Part shown: positions 1 through 8,018 of the stretch, in pieces | Layout: every line of letters begins with the position of its first letter | Numbering within the stretch: the stretch's first letter is position 1 | Source: Nocardioides euryhalodurans | Lineage (GTDB): Bacteria; Actinomycetota; Actinomycetes; Propionibacteriales; Nocardioidaceae | Direction of reading: 5' to 3' | Length of the DNA: 64,000 nt | NCBI RefSeq assembly: GCF_004564375.1 | Contig: NZ_CP038267.1 | Coordinates: 1,738,501 to 1,802,500 of the forward strand | Made by a program: the position numbers and the translations under genes | Notes under the pieces: model-generated | The model's database searches: none | Seen by the model: only the letters and a program-made list of their open reading frames with translations | What the model was told of the DNA's origin: nothing

Positions 1-179
1 TCGACGACCTGGTCGAGACGCACCCCGTGGGCGCGAGATCGGGCGTCCGCGACGATGGAGACCTCGAGCTTGGTCGCCACCGACATCTTGCAGTCAGCAC
101 CCGCGGCCATGGCCAGCAGCCGGGCCCCGTCCGGCTCGTCGTCGACGATCGCCATCAGCGCCGAGGAGTCGATGATCAC
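1..179 (-). CDS. vapC: VapC-family PIN-domain toxin, N-terminal part (cut by window edge)
   Basis: Only the first 59 residues are present; the gene continues beyond the left edge. The N-terminus reads VIIDSSAL, the first strand of a PIN nuclease with the metal-binding Asp4, and Glu39 in KLEVSIVAD matches the second acidic position of VapC toxins. PIN toxins are Mg-dependent RNases that cleave tRNA, rRNA or mRNA when released from the antitoxin. The GTG start overlaps the stop of the upstream vapB by 4 bases (GTGA), the usual coupled antitoxin-toxin order. The RNA target cannot be told from the sequence. Confidence 0.85.
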   Translation of the reverse strand, partial: MIIDSSALMAIVDDEPDGARLLAMAAGADCKMSVATKLEVSIVADARSRAHGVRLDQVV

Positions 180-442
180 CGCGGCAGGCCCTGCTCGTCG
201 TAGAGGTCGTCCACGGCCCTGATCTCCCTGTCAGGGTCGCCCGCGTCTGCGCCGTACGCCTCGACGAGCCGGCGCACCGCGGCGATCGTGCTCGCCGTCC
301 GGGCCGCCTGGGGGTCTGCTCCGTACTCGCGGAGCAGCCGCTCCAGCGCCTCCTCGATCGCTCCCACCTGGGACTTCCCCGTCACCCTGGCTGCCTCCCG
401 GGCGAGCTGCTGCACCCGTTCGCTCTTCACGGTGAACGCCAT
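176..442 (-). CDS. vapB: VapB-family antitoxin
   Basis: 88-aa protein starting MAFTVKSERVQQLAREAARV, the typical start of the Rv0623-like VapB antitoxins, with a helix-rich middle (TGKSQVGAIEEALERLL) and an acidic, flexible C-terminus (VDDLYDEQGLPR) that would bind the toxin. The N-terminal half of this family forms the DNA-binding part that represses its own operon together with VapC. The start is supported by family alignment and by the inverted repeat lying just upstream. A longer reading in the same frame exists but would run into the neighbouring gene. Confidence 0.88.
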   Translation of the reverse strand: MAFTVKSERVQQLAREAARVTGKSQVGAIEEALERLLREYGADPQAARTASTIAAVRRLVEAYGADAGDPDREIRAVDDLYDEQGLPR

Positions 443-480
443 GGAACCATGGTACCCACGGCTACTGGTGTCATGGTTCC
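443..480 (-). promoter_or_regulatory. Inverted repeat, candidate VapB operator
   Basis: The arms GGAACCATG (443-451) and CATGGTTCC (472-480) form a perfect 9-bp inverted repeat around a 20-base centre directly before the vapB start. VapB-VapC complexes normally bind palindromes in this position. Its role as operator is inferred. Confidence 0.5.
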
Positions 481-1602
481 TCACGCCGACTCGCGCAGCA
501 CCCGCGCCGTGCGCCAGCACAGCTCCCCCGCGGGCCCGGCCAGCTTCTGGCCGAGCGAGGCGAGCGCCGCGGCATGCCGGGGATCGAGGCAGCCCGCGAC
601 CAGCGGCCACGCGCCCGGCGCGACTGCCGCGGCCGCGACGCACGGCCACAGGTCGCGCACGGTCGCGTCGTCGACCCGGCCCGCCATGGCAGCGAGCACC
701 AACCCGGCGGGGCCGTCGTGCTGCCGAGCCAGCTCCCGCCACAGGGGATCCGGTACGTCGGTGAGCAGGGCGAAGCCGTCGCGGATCGTCGGCGCACTCG
801 CCCACTGCAGCGCCGTCGCCCACGCCGCAGGTTGGTCCGCGACCGCGAGGGCCACGGGCTCGTCCACCGCGAGCGGCGCGCACTCGAACATCCGTCCCTG
901 CTCGACCGGCACCAGCCGTCCGAGAACGCAGTCGCCCGGCGAGAGCTCCGCGGCGGCACCCAGGTTGAGGGTCGCGACCTCACGATCGGCCCCCAGATCG
1001 CGCCACGTGATCGCTCGTGGCTCGACATCGACCAGCCGGTACGCCCCCATCGGCGTCCCCACCCACTCCTCGATCGAGTCGGCATGGCGGGCCAGCACCG
1101 GGGCGAACCCGCCCGCCAGGAAGTGCCGCAGGCCGCCGTACTCGTAGAGGAACGCCTGCCGGTAGGCCCAGTCGTGGTCCAGGATCCGACAGAAGGCCTC
1201 TCGGTCCTCCCGACCGCGCCCCCCGGTGACATCAGGCTGTCCGCTCACCTGGCAGGCGAGCCGCATCGCCCTGGTGGTGATGCGGCGCCCCGGCTCGTCG
1301 AGGTGGGCCAACGCCTGCGCGAGGATCCAGCGCGACATCGCCCAGCCGGGAAGCACGTCGGGAAGCGACGCGATCTGGAGCAACCGTTCCACCCGCCACC
1401 ATGCCCAGTAGGGGCCGCCGTCGAGGTCGTACGGCTGCTGCTCCATCAGCGCGAGCGCACCGGCCGCGTCGCCCGCCTGCTCCCGAGCGTTCACCGCCAG
1501 CTGGCGACGGACGTACGTCAGGTGCGGCGCGAGGTCCGGGTCGCTCCAGCGCGACGACTGCTTCCGCGAGCGCCCCGTGCGGCGGTTGCGTGACTTCGGC
1601 AT
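481..1602 (-). CDS. Conserved hypothetical protein, about 373 aa
   Basis: I do not recognise a family. The N-terminus is very basic (MPKSRNRRTGRSRKQSSRW), followed by an alpha-helical region (AGDAAGALALMEQQPYDL) that resembles a TPR-like unit, a Trp/Tyr-rich stretch (GPYWAWWRVERLL), then a mixed C-terminal half. There is no signal peptide, membrane segment or catalytic motif I can name. An upstream GTG at 1611 is possible, but ATG 1602 is chosen. The stop abuts the vapB operator region. The proline/alanine content and codon use look normal for the genome, so it is probably a real cytoplasmic protein. Confidence 0.6.
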   Translation of the reverse strand: MPKSRNRRTGRSRKQSSRWSDPDLAPHLTYVRRQLAVNAREQAGDAAGALALMEQQPYDLDGGPYWAWWRVERLLQIASLPDVLPGWAMSRWILAQALAHLDEPGRRITTRAMRLACQVSGQPDVTGGRGREDREAFCRILDHDWAYRQAFLYEYGGLRHFLAGGFAPVLARHADSIEEWVGTPMGAYRLVDVEPRAITWRDLGADREVATLNLGAAAELSPGDCVLGRLVPVEQGRMFECAPLAVDEPVALAVADQPAAWATALQWASAPTIRDGFALLTDVPDPLWRELARQHDGPAGLVLAAMAGRVDDATVRDLWPCVAAAAVAPGAWPLVAGCLDPRHAAALASLGQKLAGPAGELCWRTARVLRESA

Positions 1603-1667
1603 GGCGACCACCCAACGCCTGCCGGGCCCGGTTCACCAGAGGGTGTCGTCGACCTGTGGAAGGCGCC

Positions 1668-3653
1668 TCAGGACGGACCGGGGTCGAGGGGCAGCCACGC
1701 CGACACCAGCCATCCTCCTTCGAAGGGTCCCGCGGAGGCGCCGCCGCCCAGCTCCTCGGCACGGTCGCGGAGCGAGCGCAGGCCGACGCCGGGAGTCCAC
1801 GAGGACGGCGGCCGGCCGTCGTCGTCCACGCTCAGACCGAGGACTCCGTTCGCGGTCACGGCGACCCGGCAACGACGCCCGTCCGAGTGGCGCAGGACGT
1901 TGGTGAGGGCCTCGGTGAGGATCCGGTACGCCGCCCGCTCGACAGCAGGGGTGAGCACGGGGAGCTGCTCGGGGAGCTCCAGCTCCACCGTCGTCCCGGC
2001 ACCGGGTGGCCAGCCGGCGACCCGCTGACGCAACGCCTCGGACAGACCGCCCTGCCCGAGCTCCACCGGGGTCAGGTCGTGGACGATCCGGCGGACGTCG
2101 TCGAGGGCGCCCCGCACCTCGGCCCCGATCTCCGCCAGCAGCTCGGCAGCCCTCTCGGGCTCGGTGCGCATGACGTTGGCGGCCGCGTCCGCACGGAAGG
2201 CCACGCTGGTCAGCACGGGGCCGACCCCGTCGTGGAGCTCCCGGCTCAGGTGCCGTCGCTCGGCCTCGGCAGCCTCGACGGTCGCGGCGCGGGCCTGTCG
2301 TACCTGCTCCTCCAGCGCCAGCGCCACGAGCGCGACGGCGAGGGGCATCGCGATCAGCTCCAAGGTCCGTCGGTCGGCTTCATGGAGCCGACGCTCCCCC
2401 GGCCGCAGCGCGACGACGAGACGCCCGAGGGCGCCCTCCCGGTGGTCCAGGACGATCTCCGCAGTCGGCCCGCCCCCCACCGCTCCGGCGGCTGCCAGCG
2501 TCCGACCGGCCGGGTCCAGCAGCAGCAGTCCGGGCAGCCGCAGGGTGGAGCAGGCCTGTTCGAGCACCACCGGCACGCCGTGGTCACGGCCGAACCCGCG
2601 GCCCACGGTCCATGCAGCCGCAGCCGGGTCGGCCCGCATCCCGTAGAACGCCCGGTCGACCGCACGCCGCACGAGCCTGTGCAGCGGCGCGAAGAGCAGT
2701 GCAACCGCCAGGGCGGCCACCACGGGTCCCCAGCGGCTCTCCGCTGTCGGGAAGAGCCGGGCCAACAGGCTCACCAGGACGACGTAGGCCGCGACCACCC
2801 CAGCGACACTGAGACCCCAGAGCAGCGCGCGAGAGATCACCAGCTCTATGTCGAAGAGCTCGTCACGCACGATCGCCACGGCGATCGCCACCGGGACCAG
2901 GGCCCCGGCCAGGAGCAACAGCACCGGTCCGTCGCCGGTGACGACTCGCTGGACGTTGAGCGCCAGGATCAGCAACAGCGCCGCCACCGGCCACAGCAGC
3001 TGTCGCCGCGTGCGGGCGTCTCCGCGGCGATAACGAAGGACGAGGCTGCCGACCACGGCGATGAAGGACCCCGTGGTCATGATCCCCAGCGCGGTGACGA
3101 CGTACCCGGGCAGCTCGAGGCCCACCGAGAGGGCAGAGTCGTGGGTGGCGTCCACGCTGTACGGCGTCCCCTGCGAGAGCACCCCGGTTACCGCCTGGGC
3201 GAGACCGCATCCGATCACCACCACCGCCAACCAGCGCCAGCGGGGACCGGGAAGGGCCCCGTCGGGGAAGAGCAGCAGGGCCAGCGGGAACAGCAGACCG
3301 ACGCCGAGCTGCCACGGTCCGATCACGACGGTGGACAGCACCTGCAGCCAGGTGTCCGGCCAGTCGGCAGCGAGCCCGAGCAGGGCCATCGCCGTGGCAG
3401 CTGCGGAGAGCAGGTGCGCCAGCCCGGCGCACAGGAGCAGCGGTCCGACCGGGTTCCTGGTGGCCCACGTCGGCGGGACCCCCGACGCGAGGAACGCCAC
3501 ACCGAGGACGCAGTTCGTCACCGTGTAGCTGTCGACCACAGCGCCCCACGACGCGCCGCTTGCCAGGACTGCAGCCACCACCACCAGCACCAGGATCCCG
3601 CCGAGCGTCGCCAGGACGATCGCCGTGCGCCGGCGACCCCGGTCCTCAACCAT
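1668..3653 (-). CDS. NarL-type sensor histidine kinase with multi-pass membrane sensor
   Basis: 661-aa sensor kinase. The first ~330 residues hold about eight hydrophobic segments, beginning AIVLATLGGILVLVVVAAVL. They are followed by a GAF-like linker, a HisKA_3 dimerisation motif (ERRHLSRELHDGVGP, phospho-His near residue 474) and an HATPase_c domain with N-box (ILTEALTNVLRHSD) and G-box (GVGLRSLRDRAEELGG). It phosphorylates the response regulator encoded immediately upstream, whose stop codon it overlaps by 8 bases. The signal is unknown; the membrane sensor suggests a cell-envelope or lipid-phase stimulus. ATG 3653 is preferred over 3671 because it fits the operon overlap. Confidence 0.9.
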   Translation of the reverse strand: MVEDRGRRRTAIVLATLGGILVLVVVAAVLASGASWGAVVDSYTVTNCVLGVAFLASGVPPTWATRNPVGPLLLCAGLAHLLSAAATAMALLGLAADWPDTWLQVLSTVVIGPWQLGVGLLFPLALLLFPDGALPGPRWRWLAVVVIGCGLAQAVTGVLSQGTPYSVDATHDSALSVGLELPGYVVTALGIMTTGSFIAVVGSLVLRYRRGDARTRRQLLWPVAALLLILALNVQRVVTGDGPVLLLLAGALVPVAIAVAIVRDELFDIELVISRALLWGLSVAGVVAAYVVLVSLLARLFPTAESRWGPVVAALAVALLFAPLHRLVRRAVDRAFYGMRADPAAAAWTVGRGFGRDHGVPVVLEQACSTLRLPGLLLLDPAGRTLAAAGAVGGGPTAEIVLDHREGALGRLVVALRPGERRLHEADRRTLELIAMPLAVALVALALEEQVRQARAATVEAAEAERRHLSRELHDGVGPVLTSVAFRADAAANVMRTEPERAAELLAEIGAEVRGALDDVRRIVHDLTPVELGQGGLSEALRQRVAGWPPGAGTTVELELPEQLPVLTPAVERAAYRILTEALTNVLRHSDGRRCRVAVTANGVLGLSVDDDGRPPSSWTPGVGLRSLRDRAEELGGGASAGPFEGGWLVSAWLPLDPGPS

Positions 3654-4305
3654 GGCGTCCCAGCCCCGCATCGCGCGCCATCACGACCGCCTCCACCCGG
3701 GTCGCGACTCCCAGCTTGAGGAAGATCGACGAGACGTGGTTGCCGACGGTCTTGCCGACGACGCCGAGCCGTTCGGCGACCGCCGCGTTGGACGCACCAC
3801 CCGCCATCAGGTCGAGGACCTCACGCTCCCGGGGCGTGAGCCCCGGGAACGGGTCGGGGTCCGCGGTCACCGCGCCGACCAGCCGGCCCGCCACCTCGCG
3901 GCTGAAGATGGCCTGGCCGGCGGCAACGGCACGGATGGCCCGCTCGATCTCGTCCTGGTCGGCCCGCTTGAGCAGGTAGCCCCGCGCCCCCGCCCGAAGT
4001 GCCTCCCCGATCAAAGAGTCGTCGTCGAACATCGTGAGCACCAGCACCGCCGCGGACGGGTGCTCGCGCGCGATCCGCCGAGTCGCCTCGACGCCGTCGG
4101 TCCCCGGCATCCTCAGGTCCATCACCACGACGTCGGGACGGTTCAGAGCCACCTCCCGCAGCGCTCCGTCCCCGTCGCCCGCCTCGGCCACGACCTCCAT
4201 GCCGGCGAGCGTGTCGAGCAGCGCCGCGAGCCCGCGGCGTACGACGGGGTGGTCGTCGACCAGGATCACCCGGATGTCCGGTCGCGCCCGCTCCTGAGGC
4301 GCCAT
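3646..4305 (-). CDS. NarL/LuxR-family response regulator
   Basis: 219 aa. The receiver domain has the acidic pair DDH at residues 17-19, phospho-acceptor Asp63 in VVVMDLRMPG, the switch Thr in VLVLTMFDDD and the conserved Lys in GYLLKRAD. A C-terminal LuxR-type helix-turn-helix follows (LTPREREVLDLMAGG, then KTVGNHVSSIFLKLGV). It is the partner of the downstream kinase (8-base overlap) and would bind inverted repeats as a dimer when phosphorylated. The divergent membrane-protein gene at 4465 is a plausible target but nothing in the sequence proves it. Confidence 0.93.
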   Translation of the reverse strand: MAPQERARPDIRVILVDDHPVVRRGLAALLDTLAGMEVVAEAGDGDGALREVALNRPDVVVMDLRMPGTDGVEATRRIAREHPSAAVLVLTMFDDDSLIGEALRAGARGYLLKRADQDEIERAIRAVAAGQAIFSREVAGRLVGAVTADPDPFPGLTPREREVLDLMAGGASNAAVAERLGVVGKTVGNHVSSIFLKLGVATRVEAVVMARDAGLGRHG

Positions 4306-4464
4306 GCACCGATTATCCGTCTTTCCCGCCCTGCGACCTGGGGGCCAGCACCCAGACGGATCGGGAATCCTCCCGCTGCCCTCGGGACGCGTACCTCAGG
4401 CGTTCCTGCCTGCGGGTCGACACGATCGCGGAACAGCCAGCCCCACGACCCAACGGAGGTACCC

Positions 4465-5187
4465 ATGACTGCCCAGCTCGACCCCTCGACAGCAGCGGTG
4501 CGGATTCACCGCCGGCGTGACCTGCGGACCTTCCACCGCGTTGCCGCCGCCGTCCTGCTGGTGGTCCCGACCACCGCTGTGGCACTCGGACGGCTCTTCC
4601 AGATGCCCGACGACAGCGACACGATGGCCGCACTCGCCACGATCGCCGCGGACCCCGGCGACGCGCGGACCTTCGCGCTGCTGGGCTTCATCGGAGTGCT
4701 CACGGCCGTCCCAGCGTTCCTCGCGGCCGCACGCCTGGCCAGGCGTCGACGCCCGGTGTTGACCTCGGTCGCGCTGGCCGTGAACGTGTTGGCGTTCACC
4801 GGCGGCTGGGCGCTGCCCGCCCTCGACACGATGTACGTCGCAGCTGCCGGCCTGCCTGCTGACCAGCGCGAGGGTGCCGCCACCCTCATCGACGCCATGT
4901 GGTCCCAAGGGCTGGCCGGGGTCAGTGCCCTGTTGATGGTTGTCGGGCACGTCGTGGGGGCGATCCTCATCGGCTTGGCGCTGCGTGGCAGCATCCCGAC
5001 CTTCGGCTGGCTCGCGCTCGTGCTCTCCCAGCCCGGTCACGTCATCGCCTTCGTGATCGGCGCACCCGTGGCCGACGCGCTGGCCTGGGGCCTGATGAGC
5101 ATCGGCTTCGCGTGTTGCTCCGTCGCCGTGCTCCGCACCCCCGACGACGAGTGGGACCTGCCGCCGCTTCCGGCCGGGTCTCGGTGA
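4465..5187 (+). CDS. Integral membrane protein, unknown function (240 aa)
   Basis: Starts MTAQLDPSTAAVRIHRRRDL with a good ribosome binding site (GGAGGT at 4455-4460). It has about six hydrophobic helices (such as VAAAVLLVVPTTAVAL, FALLGFIGVLTAVPAFLAAARLA, GVSALLMVVGHVVGAILIGLAL). The loop between the first two is acidic and the C-terminal tail (RTPDDEWDLPPLPAGSR) is short. It resembles small actinobacterial membrane proteins placed beside two-component systems. It is divergent from the response regulator, so it may be regulated by, or help sense for, that system; this is inference. No enzymatic motif is visible. Confidence 0.75.
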   Translation: MTAQLDPSTAAVRIHRRRDLRTFHRVAAAVLLVVPTTAVALGRLFQMPDDSDTMAALATIAADPGDARTFALLGFIGVLTAVPAFLAAARLARRRRPVLTSVALAVNVLAFTGGWALPALDTMYVAAAGLPADQREGAATLIDAMWSQGLAGVSALLMVVGHVVGAILIGLALRGSIPTFGWLALVLSQPGHVIAFVIGAPVADALAWGLMSIGFACCSVAVLRTPDDEWDLPPLPAGSR

Positions 5188-5267
5188 CGAGCGACGGCCG
5201 CGTCGACGCGAGGGAGGGCCGACCCGGCCGGGCCACCAGGCTCGGACCCGGTCGGTCCCACACGGGC

Positions 5268-6131
5268 TCAACGCTCCACCCGGGAGAACCTCAGCTCGTA
5301 CCCGTGCACCCGGCCCGCCTGCGTCAGCGCCGTCCCGCCGGAGGTCGACGCGTCCCACAGCCACGGCTCCACCGACCCGAGCGGGCTGCCCGGACGCCGG
5401 AACTCGTCCCTCACCGCGAGCCGCAGCCGCTGCAGCTCCCCCAGCGAGCCCGCCATGTGGTCCAGCGCCCGCTGCTGCCCGTCGCGGGCCGTGAGCCGCG
5501 CCAGCCGGGCCGCGTTGGTGGTGAGGTCGTTGAGGGACTTCTCGCGCCACATCGTCCACGAGGTCCCGATGCTGGCGACCGCCTCGGCGAGCGCGTCGTG
5601 CAGCTCGCCGATCGAACCGGTGACTCCCGCCCACACGTCGTCGACCAGCGGCATCACCTGCTCCCAGGTGACCTGGGCGAGGCGACTGCCCGCCGGTGCC
5701 CCGGCGGACACCGCGGACATCCCGGGCGTCAGGTAGGTCAGGTCGATCCGGCGCTCGGGGTGGTGGTGGCGGCCGAGCTCGAAGTAGCTCTCCACCTGCC
5801 CGTGCCGGTCGCTCCCCCGCTCGGTCTTCAGCTCGATGATCCACAGCCGGCCGGCCGTCAGGACGCCGTAGTCGGGCGCGCACCCCGGCTCGTCCTCGTC
5901 CCGCCGTGGCAGGTCCAGCTCGTCGACGAAGACCGCGTCGTCCGGGAGGTCGGCGGTTCCGAAGGACAGCGCGTCCAGCGCCCGCAGGAACCTCAGCCCC
6001 GCCGGCGACGGCGTGCTGCGCGTGTTCCACCGCGGGTAGTCCGCGTCGAGGACGAGCATGGTCAGCAGGCGCTGGCAGTACTCCTCGCGCCCGAGCTTGA
6101 GCCGCCGCAGCAGCTTGTGTGGCTCCTCCAC
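5268..6131 (-). CDS. Probable PD-(D/E)XK nuclease-fold protein
   Basis: With the GTG start at 6131 the product is 287 aa (VEEPHKLLRRLKLGREEYCQ...). The core of a PD-(D/E)XK nuclease is visible around residues 90-115: an Asp in GCAPDYGVL followed by the strand RLWIIELKTERG, giving the D...ELK arrangement. The C-terminal half is helical, with no second recognisable domain. Family members include restriction-type and repair nucleases, but the substrate cannot be read here. An ATG at 6269 would give 333 aa but would overlap the divergent Uma2 gene and adds low-complexity sequence, so the shorter start is preferred. Confidence 0.6.
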   Translation of the reverse strand: MEEPHKLLRRLKLGREEYCQRLLTMLVLDADYPRWNTRSTPSPAGLRFLRALDALSFGTADLPDDAVFVDELDLPRRDEDEPGCAPDYGVLTAGRLWIIELKTERGSDRHGQVESYFELGRHHHPERRIDLTYLTPGMSAVSAGAPAGSRLAQVTWEQVMPLVDDVWAGVTGSIGELHDALAEAVASIGTSWTMWREKSLNDLTTNAARLARLTARDGQQRALDHMAGSLGELQRLRLAVRDEFRRPGSPLGSVEPWLWDASTSGGTALTQAGRVHGYELRFSRVER

Positions 6132-6232
6132 CCGCCCATCCTCGCACCGGGTGCCTACTCCACCTGTGGAGAACCGCTTGCTGCCGAAGGCCGGTGGCGC
6201 TTCCGTGGACGCCGTGAACTCCGGGAGGCACC

Positions 6233-6784
6233 ATGGGAACCGTGACGACGCTGCCCCGCGGCCGGCCACTGACGGCCGCCGACCTCGCCGCGATGCCCGA
6301 TGACGGACACCGCTACGAGCTCATCGACGGGACGCTGGTCGTGACGCCTGCGCCCTCGCTGCGCCATCAGCTGGTGTCATCCCGGCTGGCGAACCTGCTG
6401 GATCGTCACTGCCCTACCGGCCTGCTGGTGCTCACGGCGCCGACCGACGTACGCCTCGCCGACGACACCCTCCTCCAGCCCGACATCCTCGTCGTCGCCC
6501 GAGAGACCTTCGACCGCGAGAAGCAGTCCCTGCCCGCCGTGCTGCTCGCCGTCGAGATCCTCTCCCCGAGCACGCGTCACGTCGACCTGTCGCTCAAGCG
6601 AGCCCGCTACGAGGTGGCCGGCTGCCCGGCGTACTGGGTCGTCGACCCCGACGCCCTCGAGCTCACCGCGTGGGAACTGAGCGGGGATGCGTACCGGGAG
6701 GTGGGTCACGTGTCGGGCGATGCCGCGTTCGCTGCCACCCAGCCGTTCCCCGTCGAGGTCGTGCCGACCGAGCTCGTGCGCTGA
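6233..6784 (+). CDS. Uma2 family (DUF820) endonuclease-fold protein
   Basis: 183 aa with the classic Uma2 layout: MPDDGHRYELIDGTLVV near the start, then the catalytic PD-(D/E)XK elements LLQPDILVV and VLLAVEILSPSTRHVDLSLKRARYEVAGCPAYWVVDPD. A ribosome binding site (GGGAGG) precedes ATG 6233. Uma2 proteins occur widely in cyanobacteria and actinobacteria. The fold is that of restriction-type nucleases, but a cellular role is not established. It sits head-to-head with another PD-(D/E)XK candidate (5268-6131). Confidence 0.88.
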   Translation: MGTVTTLPRGRPLTAADLAAMPDDGHRYELIDGTLVVTPAPSLRHQLVSSRLANLLDRHCPTGLLVLTAPTDVRLADDTLLQPDILVVARETFDREKQSLPAVLLAVEILSPSTRHVDLSLKRARYEVAGCPAYWVVDPDALELTAWELSGDAYREVGHVSGDAAFAATQPFPVEVVPTELVR

Positions 6785-6884
6785 CCAGCATCCCGACGTG
6801 GGCATTTCCACCCACGCACGGCCGCGACGAGATGCGTCGTACGGTCGACGCGGCGGCCCGCGGACCGGTCCTAGCGTCCCGGAC

Positions 6885-7985
6885 ATGGACACCACCGAGA
6901 TCGAGACCGTCATCATCGGCGCCGGCCAGGCGGGCCTGGCGACCGGTCAGCACCTGCAGCGTCGCGGCCGCCCGTTCGTGATCCTCGACGCCAGCTCCCG
7001 CGTCGGCGACACCTGGCGGCGGCAGTGGGACACGCTCAGGCTCTACTCTCCCGCCCAGTACGACAGCCTGCCCGGGCTTCCGTTCCCCGCGAAGAAATGG
7101 ACCTACCCCGGCAAGGACCAGGTCGCCGACTACCTCGAGGAGTACGCCCGTCACTTCGACCTGCCGGTGCAGCCGGAGACCCGGGTGCGGCGCCTCGAGC
7201 GGGACGGCCAGCAGTACGTCGTCACGACCGACCGCGGCTGCTACCGCTGCGACAACGTCGTGGTCGCCACCGGCACGTTCGGCCGCACGCCCCACGTCCC
7301 CGAGGTCGCCGGCCGGCTGGACCCGTCGATCCTGCAGCTGCACTCCAGCGAGTACCGCCGCCCCGGCCAGCTGCACGACGGCCCCGTGCTGGTCGTCGGC
7401 GCGAGCCACTCCGGGACCGACATCGCCTACGAGGTCGCCGAGACCCATCCGACGATCCTGGCCGGCCGCGACTGCGGTCAGATCCCGCCACCGCTGGAGT
7501 CACGGCGGATGCGCCTGATCTTCCCGGTGCTGCTCTTCGCGTGGCGGCACGTCGTCACCCGGCGGACGCCGATCGGCCGCAAGGAGATGGCGGAGATCCG
7601 CTTCCACGGCGGCCCGATGCTGCGGGTCAAGCGTGCGGACCTCGCCGCCCGCGGCGTCGAACGCGTCACCTCGCGGGTCGAGGAGGTCCGGGACGGCCTG
7701 CCCGTCGTGGACGGGACGCCCCGCGAGGTCGCCAACGTCGTCTGGGCGACCGGCTTCCGGCAGGTCTTCGACTGGATCGACCTGCCGATCGTCGGAGAGG
7801 ACGGCTATCCGCGCGAGACCCGCGGCGTGGTCGCGGACGCGCCCGGGCTGTTCTTCTGCGGCCTCAGCTTCCAGTACTCCTTCAGCTCGATGCTGCTCAA
7901 CGGCGCCGGCCGCGACGCGGCCTACGTCGTCGACCGGCTCGTGGCTCGGCGTAGGTCGTCCGCCGGGGTCACCGCGGCCGCCTGA
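6885..7985 (+). CDS. Flavin-containing monooxygenase / FAD-NAD(P)-binding oxidoreductase
   Basis: 366 aa. The N-terminal FAD-binding Rossmann motif is GAGQAGLATGQHLQRRG with the following acidic residue in VILDASSRVGD. A second nucleotide-binding motif for NAD(P)H is seen in VLVVGASHSGTDIAYE, and the ATG-type motif in VVATGTFGRTPHVPE. This is the single-component class-B-like flavoprotein monooxygenase group, also annotated as CzcO-like. The substrate is unknown. It is transcribed alone, 33 bases before a LuxR-type regulator in the same direction, which may be co-transcribed. The length is normal for the family. Confidence 0.88.
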   Translation: MDTTEIETVIIGAGQAGLATGQHLQRRGRPFVILDASSRVGDTWRRQWDTLRLYSPAQYDSLPGLPFPAKKWTYPGKDQVADYLEEYARHFDLPVQPETRVRRLERDGQQYVVTTDRGCYRCDNVVVATGTFGRTPHVPEVAGRLDPSILQLHSSEYRRPGQLHDGPVLVVGASHSGTDIAYEVAETHPTILAGRDCGQIPPPLESRRMRLIFPVLLFAWRHVVTRRTPIGRKEMAEIRFHGGPMLRVKRADLAARGVERVTSRVEEVRDGLPVVDGTPREVANVVWATGFRQVFDWIDLPIVGEDGYPRETRGVVADAPGLFFCGLSFQYSFSSMLLNGAGRDAAYVVDRLVARRRSSAGVTAAA

Positions 7986-8018
7986 TCCGCCGTACGCTCA
8001 CAGCTGGAGGTTCCGGTG

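Noticed and set aside
1401..3719. 772-aa open frame opposite the histidine kinase
   Set aside because: Low-complexity Arg/Gly/Pro/Gln-rich product; the kinase on the other strand has all motifs.
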